Assembly: GCA_964530325.1 (NCBI GenBank)
Contig: CAZHAX010000011.1
Location: forward strand, 40,684-104,683
Source of the DNA: CAZHAX01 sp964530325
GTDB lineage: Bacteria > Chloroflexota > Anaerolineae > B4-G1
Direction of reading: 5' to 3'
DNA length: 64,000 nt
Below the pieces are notes generated by a model. The model was not told the origin of the DNA. It was given only the letters and a program-made list of their open reading frames with translations, and did not search any database. A program made the position numbers and the translations under genes. Shown in pieces: positions 7,902 to 16,804 of the stretch (positions are counted from its first letter, which is position 1; the number at the start of each line of letters is the position of its first letter).

Positions 7902-9623
7902 ATGAGCAGCCCCTCGAAGAAGAAGCCGCCCGGCGGCCGGCAGATCGCCGCTCTGCGGCGAGGTCTCAATGATCTCGCTGGTCTGATCGGCGAAGACGGC
8001 AAGATCGCCGCCGGGTCAGCGCCGCAGTTCGTGAAGCGTATCCCAGACCTGGAGGACGTTCTCGACAAGCTTGAGGAGAAGCTGAGGACGCAGGAGTACG
8101 AGCGGGACGAGCTGGATGCCCTCTACAGCGTCTCCAAGGTGATCGGATCGTCACTCGACCTGCCAGAGGTCCTGAACCAGGTGATGGACCGTATTACGGG
8201 CTTGACCGGAGCGGAGCGCGCCTTCCTGATGCTAGTTGACCCAGATGATGGGTCTCTGGAGGTCCGCGCTGCTCGCAACGTAGATAGGGAAACGATCTCC
8301 TCGTCCGAGTTCGAGATCAGCCGGAGCATCGTCAAGCAGGTTGCTGCGACCGGCGAGCCGGTGGTTACGACGAATGCTCAGATGGACCCTCGATTCAAGG
8401 CCCAGGAGAGTGTGATCGGGTACAACCTACGCTCTATCCTCTGCGTGCCGCTGCGCGCGCTGGGAAAGCTGACCGGGGTCATATACGCGGACAACCGGGC
8501 GCACACGGGCCTGTTCACCGATCGGGACCGCGACCTGCTGGCCGCCTTCGCCGGACAGGCTGGCATCGCGATTGAGAACGCCCGCCTATTCGCCGGCGTG
8601 GCCAGCGCCAAGGAGCTTATGGACGGCGTCTTCGATTCGATGGCCAGCGGCGTTATCACCACAGACATCGAAGGGCGGATCACATTGCTGAACCGGGCTG
8701 TCGAGCGCATACTTGCGGTCCAGGCTTCGAGCGCAACCGGTGCCTCGTTCGGGCAGGCTCTTCCGGCGCTGGAGGCGGATATGGCGCCGCTGCTCGACTG
8801 GGTCCGGACACGAGGTGAACCGGTGGTGGGAATGGAGATAGAGGCGTCACTCCCTGGGCGGGGGCCCATCAACCTGCGCGCCAGCCTCTCGCCGCTGAAG
8901 GATGCGGACGAGAAGACGCAGGGAATCGCCATAGTGGTGGACGATCTGACGGAGCAGAGGAGGCTGGAGACGGTCTCCCACATGTTCCACCGCTACGTTC
9001 CGCCTGCGGTGATCGAGCGGCTGCTCGATGACCCGAGTGCTCTCAACCTCGGCGGCCAGAGGCAGCAGATCACCAGCCTGTTCGCCGATCTACGCGGCTT
9101 CACAAACTTCAGCCGCCAACATGACCCCGAGACGCTTGTTGACGTGCTCAATCGATATCTGGCCATCGGAGCCGAGGCGATTTCGGACGAAGAGGGCACG
9201 CTGGACAAGTTCATGGGCGATGCCGTGGTTGCCTTTTTCAATGCCCCACTAGCGCAGGGCGATCACGTTGTCCGTGCGCTGCGCGCGGCGCTGAAGATCC
9301 AGATTCGCACCGCCCGCCTTCACGGGAGCCTGCCACCTGAATACCGGCTTGCCTTTGGGGTGGGCATCAACGTCGGCGAAGCGGTGGTGGGCAACGTCGG
9401 CACCGTCAAGCAGATGGACTATACGGCGATCGGGACCAGCGTCAATCTGGCGCGTCGCTTGCAGGAGTCCGCCGCTCCGGGGCAGATTCTGATCTCCCAG
9501 GCAGCGTACGATCAGGGAGGGGAGCTGATCAAGACTCGCGAGCTCCCTGTCCTGCAGCTTGACGGCTTCACCGAGCCTGTACCCGTGCACGAGCTCCTGG
9601 GCCTGCGGGGACACAGCAGCTAG
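7902..9623 (+). CDS. GAF-PAS-class III adenylate cyclase
   Basis: A 573-residue soluble signalling enzyme. A helical N-terminus precedes a GAF domain (about 85-245), a PAS domain (about 255-370, opening LMDGVFDSMASGVITTD) and a class III cyclase catalytic domain (about 385-560). Metal-binding aspartates are Asp396 (FADLRGF) and Asp440 (DKFMGDAV). Lys436 and Asp506 (MDYTAIG) are the pair expected for ATP, not GTP, selection, and Asn515/Arg519 (SVNLARR) are the transition-state residues, so the enzyme should be active and make cAMP. Domain order implies control of cyclase activity by a small molecule or redox signal bound to GAF/PAS. The start at ATG 7902 is set by the promoter. A 10-bp hairpin lies downstream. 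Confidence 0.93.
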   Translation: MSSPSKKKPPGGRQIAALRRGLNDLAGLIGEDGKIAAGSAPQFVKRIPDLEDVLDKLEEKLRTQEYERDELDALYSVSKVIGSSLDLPEVLNQVMDRITGLTGAERAFLMLVDPDDGSLEVRAARNVDRETISSSEFEISRSIVKQVAATGEPVVTTNAQMDPRFKAQESVIGYNLRSILCVPLRALGKLTGVIYADNRAHTGLFTDRDRDLLAAFAGQAGIAIENARLFAGVASAKELMDGVFDSMASGVITTDIEGRITLLNRAVERILAVQASSATGASFGQALPALEADMAPLLDWVRTRGEPVVGMEIEASLPGRGPINLRASLSPLKDADEKTQGIAIVVDDLTEQRRLETVSHMFHRYVPPAVIERLLDDPSALNLGGQRQQITSLFADLRGFTNFSRQHDPETLVDVLNRYLAIGAEAISDEEGTLDKFMGDAVVAFFNAPLAQGDHVVRALRAALKIQIRTARLHGSLPPEYRLAFGVGINVGEAVVGNVGTVKQMDYTAIGTSVNLARRLQESAAPGQILISQAAYDQGGELIKTRELPVLQLDGFTEPVPVHELLGLRGHSS

Positions 9624-9669
9624 CCCCCGCCATAGGCAATGCGCCCGTCCGCGGCGGTCCGCCTGGCCC

Positions 9670-9692
9670 GGCCGGCAGCTGCGCTGCCGGCC
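9670..9692 (+). terminator. Intergenic hairpin between cyclase and GT2 genes
   Basis: Perfect 10-bp stem GGCCGGCAGC / GCTGCCGGCC with a 3-nt loop, 47 nt after the cyclase stop. There is no T-run, so it may be a weak terminator or an mRNA-stability hairpin rather than a classic intrinsic terminator. Confidence 0.45.
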
Positions 9693-9726
9693 GAGCCCAC
9701 TCGCTCTTGGTTACCTGGGGAGATAC

Positions 9727-11235
9727 TTGATACTGCCGGCGCTCGCGCACTCACTGACCGCGCTCTGGTTGGCGCTCTACGGCGTCAACATACTCGTGCT
9801 CATATGGCTATACCTCCGCCATAGGGGGGAACGGATACCCACGCCGGTCGTGGCCCGTTCCGATCTGCCTACCGTCGTCGTCCAGGTGCCGGTCTACAAC
9901 GAGCTGCACGTCGTGGAACGGGTGATAGACAGCCTGGCGGCACTGGACTACCCCGCAGAACGGCTGCAGATCCAGATACTGGACGACTCGACCGACGCGA
10001 CCACCGCCCTGGCCCAAGGCAGGGCGCGCCTCCACCGCAGCCGCGGTGTGGACATCGTCGTCATCCGCCGGGCGAACCGCGCCGACTACAAGGCCGGGGC
10101 GCTCTCCTGGGGCCTGGCCCACACAGCGGCCGAGTTCGTGGCCGTCTTCGATGCCGACTTCCACCCTCACGCCGACTTCCTGCTGCGGACGGTGCCGCAC
10201 TTCCTGGCTCGTCCTTGCCTGGGCATGGTCCAGTCGCGGTGGACCTACCTGAATGGGGAATACTCAGCGATCACACGAGCGCAGGCGATTGCGCTGGACG
10301 GTCACTTCGTCGTCGAGCAGATAGCTCGTTCCCGATCCGGGCTGCTGTTCAATTTCAACGGGTCCGGTGGGGTGTGGCGCAGGCGGTGCATCGAGGAGAG
10401 CGGGGGCTGGACAGCGGACACCCTCACCGAGGACCTTGACCTGAGCTACCGGGCACAGTTGAAGGGCTGGGAGTGCATTTACCTGCCTGAAGTCGAGGCG
10501 CCAGCGGAGCTGCCTCCCCAGATAGCAGCCTTCAAGCGGCAGCAGTCGCGCTGGGCGCAGGGGTCGATCCAGACACTGCGCAAGCTAGCCCCTCAGATCG
10601 TGCGCTGTCGGCGGCTCACTTGGTGGCAGAAGGTGATGGCGCTCCTGCATCTGAGCAGCTATATCGGGCACGCTCTGATGGTGCCCCTACTCCTGCTCTC
10701 GCTCCCGATTCTGCTTCTGCCGAATCCGTTCCGCGTAGTTCTCGACGGCCTGGGGCTAGTGTGTGCCGGGCCGCCGCTCGTCTACGCGCTCTCCCAGAAG
10801 CACCTCCATCGCGACTGGCTGCGCCGCCTGAGCGCGTTCCCTGTTCTGGCGCTGTCAGGCCTCGGTATCGCCTGGGAGAACGCACGGGCAGTGTGGCGCG
10901 GCTTGACGCGGTGGGGAGGGCCGTTTGCTCGCACGCCGAAATACCGGCTTGAGGGTACAGAAGGGGCCTGGGCGGACAGTTACTATCGGCTCGATAGCGA
11001 CGGGGGGCTGCTCGGCGAGTTCGCCCTGGCGGTGTACGCCCTGGCTGCAGCGGGCATCGCGCTCCACCGGGGCAGCTGGGGGATGATCCCGCTCCTGCTG
11101 ATGTACACCGCGGCCTTCGGGACTGTGTCTATCCTTCAGCTAAGGCAGTCGCTGGTGGCGCGGCGTGCGGGGCCAGCGCGGCCCGTACCCATGCCGAAAG
11201 TGGTGAGCGGTCGCCAGAGCAACCACGGTGCCTGA
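9727..11235 (+). CDS. Membrane glycosyltransferase family 2 (cellulose/mannan-synthase-like)
   Basis: A 502-residue processive-type GT2 enzyme. One N-terminal membrane helix (about 10-30) precedes the cytoplasmic GT-A domain, which has PVYNE, ILDDSTD, VFDADF, TEDLDL and QQSRWAQGS, the D-D-D-QxxRW signature of the cellulose synthase/mannan synthase group. Two to three membrane helices follow (about 305-360 and 440-480). It probably makes or extends a beta-linked polysaccharide or glycolipid at the membrane from a nucleotide sugar; the sugar is not identifiable. I chose TTG 9727 because GGGGAG lies just upstream and the protein from here begins with the first membrane helix; an earlier in-frame start would run through the intergenic hairpin. 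Confidence 0.88.
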   Translation: MILPALAHSLTALWLALYGVNILVLIWLYLRHRGERIPTPVVARSDLPTVVVQVPVYNELHVVERVIDSLAALDYPAERLQIQILDDSTDATTALAQGRARLHRSRGVDIVVIRRANRADYKAGALSWGLAHTAAEFVAVFDADFHPHADFLLRTVPHFLARPCLGMVQSRWTYLNGEYSAITRAQAIALDGHFVVEQIARSRSGLLFNFNGSGGVWRRRCIEESGGWTADTLTEDLDLSYRAQLKGWECIYLPEVEAPAELPPQIAAFKRQQSRWAQGSIQTLRKLAPQIVRCRRLTWWQKVMALLHLSSYIGHALMVPLLLLSLPILLLPNPFRVVLDGLGLVCAGPPLVYALSQKHLHRDWLRRLSAFPVLALSGLGIAWENARAVWRGLTRWGGPFARTPKYRLEGTEGAWADSYYRLDSDGGLLGEFALAVYALAAAGIALHRGSWGMIPLLLMYTAAFGTVSILQLRQSLVARRAGPARPVPMPKVVSGRQSNHGA

Positions 11236-11245
11236 CAATCGCGGG

Positions 11246-11548
11246 CTACGACCCCGTACCGCGCAGCCTGATGCGGGCGTCGCGGCAGGGCGGGCATTCC
11301 ACTCCCTCGAACTCGGTCCCGCAAGTCCGGCACGTCTGCACCGGAAGAGGGCGCTCGTCTTCGAGCGAGGCTGCGATCAGCACGATCTCCTGCCCCTCGA
11401 GCTCTCGGAGCGACTCTGCGACGGGGGTCTCCCCCACCATCCATATGCCCTCGGGCCCCTGCCGAACGATACCCTCCAGCACGCGCGATTCCAGCTCGTG
11501 GGCTGTTGAGGCCAGATCGCGCACGATCGCCTTTCGGTTTGCAGTCAT
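11246..11548 (-). CDS. Small zinc-ribbon-like protein of unknown function
   Basis: A 100-residue cytoplasmic protein. The N-terminal half is helical and charged, the middle a short beta segment, and the C-terminus has CRTCGTEFEGVECPPC, a CxxC...CxxC zinc-binding pattern. ATG 11548 follows GAAGGGGAAGG. The gene is last in the run GT-C, rtcA, rnz, 45 nt after rnz, so a role near RNA processing is possible but only by position. It converges with the GT2 gene, with 10 nt between stops. Function not recognised. Confidence 0.7.
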   Translation of the reverse strand: MTANRKAIVRDLASTAHELESRVLEGIVRQGPEGIWMVGETPVAESLRELEGQEIVLIAASLEDERPLPVQTCRTCGTEFEGVECPPCRDARIRLRGTGS

Positions 11549-11593
11549 GATCCTTCCCCTTCGCTTCAGACGGCCTCGCCAAGGCTTGGCCGT

Positions 11594-12526
11594 TCACTCC
11601 TCCGCTGCGTCATCGCCGCGCAGAACCCGAACGTGGTCGAAGTCACGCGCTACCAGCGTCTCCGGGAAGATGGCCCTGGCCTCATCGAGGATCTCTTCGT
11701 CCCGATATCGTCGCGAGATGTGCGTGAGGATCAATCGCCGAACGCCGGCGTCGCGAGCCAGGCGCGCGGCCTGGGCGGCCGTGAGGTGCGCAAACCGCCG
11801 GGCTAGATCCGCCTCGCGACGGAGGTAGGTAGCCTCGATGACCAGAGTGTCCGCACCGCGGACGGCGGCGTTTAGCCCTTTTGTCCTCGCGGCGTCGCCC
11901 ACGTGGGCCAGGCACACACCGGCTCGAGGTGGGCCAAGCACGTCCTCAGCCTCGATCACCCGCCCATCATCCAGCGTGATCGATTCGCCCTGCACCAGCC
12001 GCTTCCTCTCCGGTCCTCGCGGCACTCCCAGTGCCTCAGCCTGGTCGGCAAGGAAAGGCCGCCGCGCCTTCTCGCGGAACAGATAGCCGAAGCTCTGGCC
12101 CCGGTGAACAACAGGAAAGGCGACCACCTCGAAGTGCTCGTCCTCCAGGATGACGCCCGGCTGCACCTCCTTGAGATCGATCTGGATCGGCGGCTCGGCG
12201 CCCCGCAGAACGACACCGTAGATCAGATCGTGGACCCGCTCCAGCGCCCACGTGCCTCCCCATATCTCCAGGGAATCGATAGCCTCCCAGCGGGCGAAGG
12301 TGGAGACAAGCCCTCCGAGGCCAAGCATGTGATCCAGGTGCCCGTGTGTGAGGAGCACCCGATTCAGTCGCTTGAAGCCCAGACCGCTGCGCAGGATCTG
12401 CCTCTGAGTGCCCTCGCCGCAGTCCACGAGGAAACGGTAGTCGCGGAATAGCACCATCTGGGCGGAAAGCCCTCGATGAATCGAGGGCGCCGATGCCGAC
12501 GTCCCGAGAAAGACGATCTCAATCAC
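11594..12526 (-). CDS. rnz: Ribonuclease Z
   Basis: A 310-residue metallo-beta-lactamase-fold endonuclease that removes the 3' trailer of tRNA precursors. Visible are the N-terminal IVFLGTSASAPS, the metal-binding LTHGHLDHMLGLGG (HxHxDH), a central exosite-like segment (about 150-190), a further metal-binding region in VIEATYL, and LTHISRRY near the C-terminus. The length fits the short form of RNase Z. ATG 12526 overlaps the end of rtcA by 8 nt, so translation is probably coupled. A CCA-encoding tRNA-Ser gene in this window shows that not all tRNAs here need CCA addition. Confidence 0.95.
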   Translation of the reverse strand: MIEIVFLGTSASAPSIHRGLSAQMVLFRDYRFLVDCGEGTQRQILRSGLGFKRLNRVLLTHGHLDHMLGLGGLVSTFARWEAIDSLEIWGGTWALERVHDLIYGVVLRGAEPPIQIDLKEVQPGVILEDEHFEVVAFPVVHRGQSFGYLFREKARRPFLADQAEALGVPRGPERKRLVQGESITLDDGRVIEAEDVLGPPRAGVCLAHVGDAARTKGLNAAVRGADTLVIEATYLRREADLARRFAHLTAAQAARLARDAGVRRLILTHISRRYRDEEILDEARAIFPETLVARDFDHVRVLRGDDAAEE

Positions 12527-13577
12527 AACCTACTCCTTGCACTGACACGCTGCCGGGCCTTCCCTGCTGCCCCTCTACACTCACCACCGGTCCGAGGAAC
12601 TGGTTTACCACCCAGGCGTTAGTGAGCAGGTGCTGAGAGACTTGCGACGTTGCGGCATACGACTCACCCTCGGCCAGAGCAAGGGGGAGGAGCAGCTGGT
12701 CTGCCAGGTGCGGCCCAACGGCCTGACCTGAGTGATGGTGATCGAGCAGTTCGCGGCAGGCCGAATCGGCCACCTGCTCTGACGGCAGGCCCTTTCGGCC
12801 GAGAGCGCTGAATCCTTCGCTCGCGCTCTCGTATTCGGCGATGAGGAATAGGCCGGCACCTGGCCCCGAGCCGCGCAGCCGCCTCGCCTGCACTTGGGAG
12901 ACGATTCCGCCGTCGGCGAGCACGTTCAGTGCCCTGCTGGCCATTCGCTGTGCGATGTGAGCCGGCAGATTCATTGCCGCCGCTGTGCCCTGTACCTTGA
13001 CCAGCGCGCCGGGCTCCATCAGTCTGAGCGCCCTGAGAGGACCTCCTGAGCCCGCTATCCGCACCCGAACTTCGCCTCCTCCGGCCGGGTAGAATCCCCA
13101 GCGCATGATCTCCAGCTCCGCGTCGATGCCGATCCGCCCCAGGAGAGGCAGGAGCACGTGCTCCACGTAGGTGGCGGGCGGCGCCCAGGGCACGTGCGTT
13201 CCCCCCCGCAGTGTAACGACCGATTCACCGTCGGCCAGCGCCAGCGGCAGCAGGAGCGTCTGCAAGACCAGGCAAACAGACCCCGCGCTTCCACGGCCAC
13301 TCTCCTTGGCCACGTCGAACTGGTACGTGCCCGAGCTCGCAGGCTTTGTAGGCGCCAGCGAAAAGGCCGGAGAGCCGAGCGTGTCCCCTTCCAGTTCTGC
13401 GCCACAGACCGCCGCAGCAGCGCGCACTGCGGTAAGGTGCTGCGGCTGGAGGCCAGGCTTGGAGCGCCCCGCTCGGACGCTCTCGATGCGAACAGGCAGG
13501 CTCAGTACGGCGGCCAGCGTCACGGCGCTGCGAATGATCTGCCCGCCGCCCTCTCCGTGCGAGCCGTCAATGACCAG
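12519..13577 (-). CDS. rtcA: RNA 3'-terminal phosphate cyclase, non-canonical start codon
   Basis: RtcA converts RNA 3'-phosphate ends to 2',3'-cyclic phosphates using ATP. The family's N-terminal GSHGEGGGQIIRSA lies upstream of the first canonical start in this frame (GTG 13523). To include it, translation must begin at CTG 13577 or ATT 13571, since the frame has only these before a TAG; this gives about 350 residues, the usual length. Also visible are KPGLQPQHL, the PAGGGEV loop, LADQLLLPLALAEG and SQHLLTN, whose His corresponds to the nucleotidylated catalytic His. The ATT option gives ATTGA overlapping the upstream TGA stop. No rtcB or rtcR is visible. Confidence 0.9.
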   Translation of the reverse strand: MVIDGSHGEGGGQIIRSAVTLAAVLSLPVRIESVRAGRSKPGLQPQHLTAVRAAAAVCGAELEGDTLGSPAFSLAPTKPASSGTYQFDVAKESGRGSAGSVCLVLQTLLLPLALADGESVVTLRGGTHVPWAPPATYVEHVLLPLLGRIGIDAELEIMRWGFYPAGGGEVRVRIAGSGGPLRALRLMEPGALVKVQGTAAAMNLPAHIAQRMASRALNVLADGGIVSQVQARRLRGSGPGAGLFLIAEYESASEGFSALGRKGLPSEQVADSACRELLDHHHSGQAVGPHLADQLLLPLALAEGESYAATSQVSQHLLTNAWVVNQFLGPVVSVEGQQGRPGSVSVQGVGCD

Positions 13578-15576
13578 CGTCGACCAACTCCACCGTTTCC
13601 ACCGCTACGAAATCACCCTCTCCATTGTCCAGTCTGAGTCTCTCTCCGCCGCGGACATACAAGCCGGCTGTCATCAGGTACTCCCCCGGCTTCAGGCCCT
13701 CCTCCAGCGCTACTACGTGGCGTTGCACCAGCACGTCGTGCGGCTGCAGGGTGTCCGAGAGCGCCGCCAGGGCATCTCCTTGCCCCACTAGCATACCGTC
13801 ACCATCGAGTAAGTGCAAGAAGATGGCGAGATCGCCCGGCGGCGTCTCCATCACCCACCACGCCGTCAGCACTTCCAGCACATCGCCGGGGGCCGCCGAC
13901 GGTGAGTCCATCTGATAGCCCAGAAGCGTCATCACGCCACCGAAAGCAGAAGGCTCGGCGTCGGCCGCTTGCAGTCCGCCAAGCCAGACACGTAGCTCCT
14001 GTTCCAGGTCTAGCGATAGCAGGTGGCTGCCGCCGAAGACAGCCATCTCTTCCCCGGCCCGGGCCCAGTGACCTGGCATGAACGGGGCCAGAGCCTGGTC
14101 CGCGCCCGCCAGGTAGAGAGCGCGCTCGCCTTCCTGGGGGAACAGCTGCGCCTGCTGGCAGTCGTACCAGCCGATCGTCAGATCATCACGATTGAGCAGG
14201 TACGGCATTGCCTGCCTGTCCGTGCGCCAGAAGAAGTGCTCCTCGTTCAGGAAGGGCGTGCAAACGGCCACAGGGACCGTATCCTCCAATCCGTCCAGGT
14301 AGCGGGCAGCCTCGGCCAGCTCTGCGTGTCGGAAGCTCCTCACATCGGCCCGCTCCGCCCAACGGTACAGGTAATCGCGTGTGGTCAGGCCGACGTTGGC
14401 TGCCAGGAGCAGCACCAGGGCGATGGCCAGAGCCAGCCGCCCTCTACGGTCCAGTCTGTCCGCTACCCAGCCCACTGCCAGCCCGGGGAAAACAAAAGCG
14501 CTGACCAGGGCCCCGGCGGTCCGCACGGCGTGTGGAGCCGGCTCGGTGAGCATACCCGGCACCAGGGCGGCCAGCGTCCACAGAACGCAGAACGCCGTGT
14601 TCGGGCGCCGCATTCTCGCCGCCGCGAGGGCAATGCCGGCAATGAAGAGCACGGCGCCCACCGGCTCGAAGACCGGCCTGTTCGGGAGATTGTAGTGAGC
14701 CTGGGGATCTCCCTCCCAGACGAACATCCCCACTGTGGCCGCTGCCGAAGAGAGCACGGGGCGAGGATCGCCGGCGACCAGCGCCTGCAGGGGCTCACTC
14801 AACCGTCCTATGCGCTCCTGCTCTTCCCAGTGCGCGCCCAGATAGAGCAGCAGGGGTGCGGCGATGAGTGCGGCGACGGCCAATAGCAGCAGCATGCCGC
14901 GCCAGTGCAGCCGCAAGGTCGCCCGGTGGAAGAGCCCGACGTACAAGGTGTACAAGAGGACCAGCAGCGGCAGGGCCCGCGCCGCAAGGTATGTGTACTG
15001 GGCTAAGCCCATGAGAAGGCCGGCCAGAGCGAACCAGCCCGCGGCTCGTCTATCCCAGCGAGGTTGCTCCAACCCGCTCCACAGCGCCAGCGCGAGCCCG
15101 GCAGCAACTGGCGGCATTAGGACAACCCTGAGCGCCTCGCGGCCCAGCAAGACAGGCCAGAAGGCGACCGCCAATCCCCCAGCGGCCACGAGTGCCGTCC
15201 AGGGACCGAAGAGGCGGCGCGAAAGCACGTAGACGAGCAGGATCGTGGCCAGGCTGCAGGCCACAGAGGGCAGCCGATACCAATAGGGCACGCGATCCAC
15301 CAGTGTGCGGCTTGCCAGCAGGAGAAGATGATACAGGCCTTCTCTGCCCTCACCGGCCTGATAGAACACTGCAGGCGGAGCACCAGCCCGTATGTCGTCC
15401 ACTATCTGGGCGTTGATTATCTCGTCATCGTGGATGCCGGGCGGAACCTGGTCCAGCTTGTAGAGTCGTAGGAAGGCCGCCAGGGCAAGCAGTAGCACGA
15501 GCGCCGCCCTTTCCACCCGGGTGGCACGAGTGCGAAAGGAGACGAAGCCCTCTGTTGGTAATGTGGCGGCGCTCAC
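13567..15576 (-). CDS. GT-C type membrane glycosyltransferase (ArnT/PMT-like, family 39)
   Basis: A 669-residue polytopic membrane protein. After a short cytoplasmic N-terminus and one helix comes LDQVPPGIHDDEIINAQ, the acidic first extracellular loop of GT-C enzymes that use polyprenyl-phosphate sugars. About ten to eleven helices follow to about residue 400, then an extracytoplasmic beta-rich C-terminal region of about 260 residues. The family moves mannose, aminoarabinose or other sugars to proteins or lipids outside the membrane; acceptor unknown. The start is GTG 15576 overlapping the stop of the upstream glycosidase gene (GTGA), and the stop overlaps the start of rtcA. The context of two surface glycosidase-like proteins supports a role in surface glycan handling. 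Confidence 0.85.
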   Translation of the reverse strand: MSAATLPTEGFVSFRTRATRVERAALVLLLALAAFLRLYKLDQVPPGIHDDEIINAQIVDDIRAGAPPAVFYQAGEGREGLYHLLLLASRTLVDRVPYWYRLPSVACSLATILLVYVLSRRLFGPWTALVAAGGLAVAFWPVLLGREALRVVLMPPVAAGLALALWSGLEQPRWDRRAAGWFALAGLLMGLAQYTYLAARALPLLVLLYTLYVGLFHRATLRLHWRGMLLLLAVAALIAAPLLLYLGAHWEEQERIGRLSEPLQALVAGDPRPVLSSAAATVGMFVWEGDPQAHYNLPNRPVFEPVGAVLFIAGIALAAARMRRPNTAFCVLWTLAALVPGMLTEPAPHAVRTAGALVSAFVFPGLAVGWVADRLDRRGRLALAIALVLLLAANVGLTTRDYLYRWAERADVRSFRHAELAEAARYLDGLEDTVPVAVCTPFLNEEHFFWRTDRQAMPYLLNRDDLTIGWYDCQQAQLFPQEGERALYLAGADQALAPFMPGHWARAGEEMAVFGGSHLLSLDLEQELRVWLGGLQAADAEPSAFGGVMTLLGYQMDSPSAAPGDVLEVLTAWWVMETPPGDLAIFLHLLDGDGMLVGQGDALAALSDTLQPHDVLVQRHVVALEEGLKPGEYLMTAGLYVRGGERLRLDNGEGDFVAVETVELVDAGH

Positions 15577-16778
15577 TTATCCATTGCCTTTAGCGCCTCA
15601 TACGCCGGCCGGACTGTAGTCTCCGGCCATCCAGGCTCCGTGAGCGCCCACCAGTACTGCTCGTCCTCCTCCGTCCAATCGTAGTCGGCCAGCGAGATCA
15701 CGGTCATCAGGCCGATCCACGGCGACCAGTGCTCCCGGGCGTAGGTGAATGCCCGGACGAGATAGTCCGCCTTGACCTCTTCGCTCACGGCGAACCATGA
15801 GTAGGCGGTGTTGCGCGGGTCGCTGGTCCATCCCATCTCCAGCACCACCACCTGTTTGTCTGCGTCGCCGTAGCGGACCATCACCTCTCGCGCGTCCTCC
15901 ACGTGGCGGAAGCAGAAGAAGCGGTGGCCGCCGTACTCAGGCGTGGCGACAGCCTCCTCCGGCGAGACCTCGGGCGGGGTTCCGTAGCCTGGCGCGTTTA
16001 CGCCGAGCGCGTCGAAGTAGGGGGCGCCGCCGGCCTCGTACATCTGGGTCAGGAAGTCGATGTCTGGCATGGCGCCGGGCGGGCCCGTGCCGGTGGGAGC
16101 AAGGCCCGCCGAGACGACTATCGCGTTTGGGTCTCCCGTCTTTATGCCGATATAGCAGGCCCGGAGCAGCTCCACATAGCCTTCAGGGCTTGGCGTGAAG
16201 CCGCCCCATTCGCGGGCCAGGTTCGGCTCGTTCCACACCTGGTAGGCGCGAACGCGCCCGTTGTACCTTTCCGCGAGGGCACGGCAGAAATCGCCGAAGT
16301 CGTGCGGGTCTTCGGGTGGACCGTTGTTCGAGCGTACACCCTCGTCCGGCACCGCCCAAGCCGGCTCGCCGTCCAGCCGAAAGAGAATGTCCACCCCCGC
16401 CTCCTCGGCCCGCTGCACGATTCGATCGGTCCGATCCCACTCGAAGTGGCCCTTGCCGGCCCCTTCGACGTCACGCCAGGCGACGCGCTGCTTGACCCAG
16501 CCGAAGCCGGCGTCTCGGATCAACTCCAGATCCCGTATGGCTACCTCTTCACGCCACCACATGAAGGCCTGCATGCCGTATTCCGGCGATTCCATCCGGG
16601 TGCGAGGCCAGGAAGTGGGCGAGGGCGTGGTCGTCGGCCGCGGCGACAGGCAGGAGAGGCCGGCGTTACTCAGCAGCAGCACGGCGGCTGCTGATAGCAG
16701 CACGGTCGCAGCCAGCACGATGGCAAGGAGACGCCGCCCGCCGCGGGCCGGCAGATTCGAGGAAGCACCGCTCTCCAT
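15573..16778 (-). CDS. Membrane-anchored glycosidase-like protein (clan GH-A)
   Basis: A 401-residue protein with an N-terminal membrane helix (about 15-40), a Thr/Pro/Ser linker and a single TIM-barrel domain (about 65-400). Acid/base motif QVWNEPN (Glu184) and nucleophile motif VVLEMGW (Glu314) fit retaining glycosidases of clan A, closest in feel to GH39/GH5. The segments NGRVRAYQVWNEPN and AIVVSAGLAPTGTGPPG are shared with the other three paralogues in this window. It should act outside the cell. It lies 26 nt after the next paralogue and overlaps the GT-C gene by 4 nt. Confidence 0.82.
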   Translation of the reverse strand: MESGASSNLPARGGRRLLAIVLAATVLLSAAAVLLLSNAGLSCLSPRPTTTPSPTSWPRTRMESPEYGMQAFMWWREEVAIRDLELIRDAGFGWVKQRVAWRDVEGAGKGHFEWDRTDRIVQRAEEAGVDILFRLDGEPAWAVPDEGVRSNNGPPEDPHDFGDFCRALAERYNGRVRAYQVWNEPNLAREWGGFTPSPEGYVELLRACYIGIKTGDPNAIVVSAGLAPTGTGPPGAMPDIDFLTQMYEAGGAPYFDALGVNAPGYGTPPEVSPEEAVATPEYGGHRFFCFRHVEDAREVMVRYGDADKQVVVLEMGWTSDPRNTAYSWFAVSEEVKADYLVRAFTYAREHWSPWIGLMTVISLADYDWTEEDEQYWWALTEPGWPETTVRPAYEALKAMDK

Positions 16779-16804
16779 GGGCTGCTCGGCTCGAAGGAGC
16801 AGTG

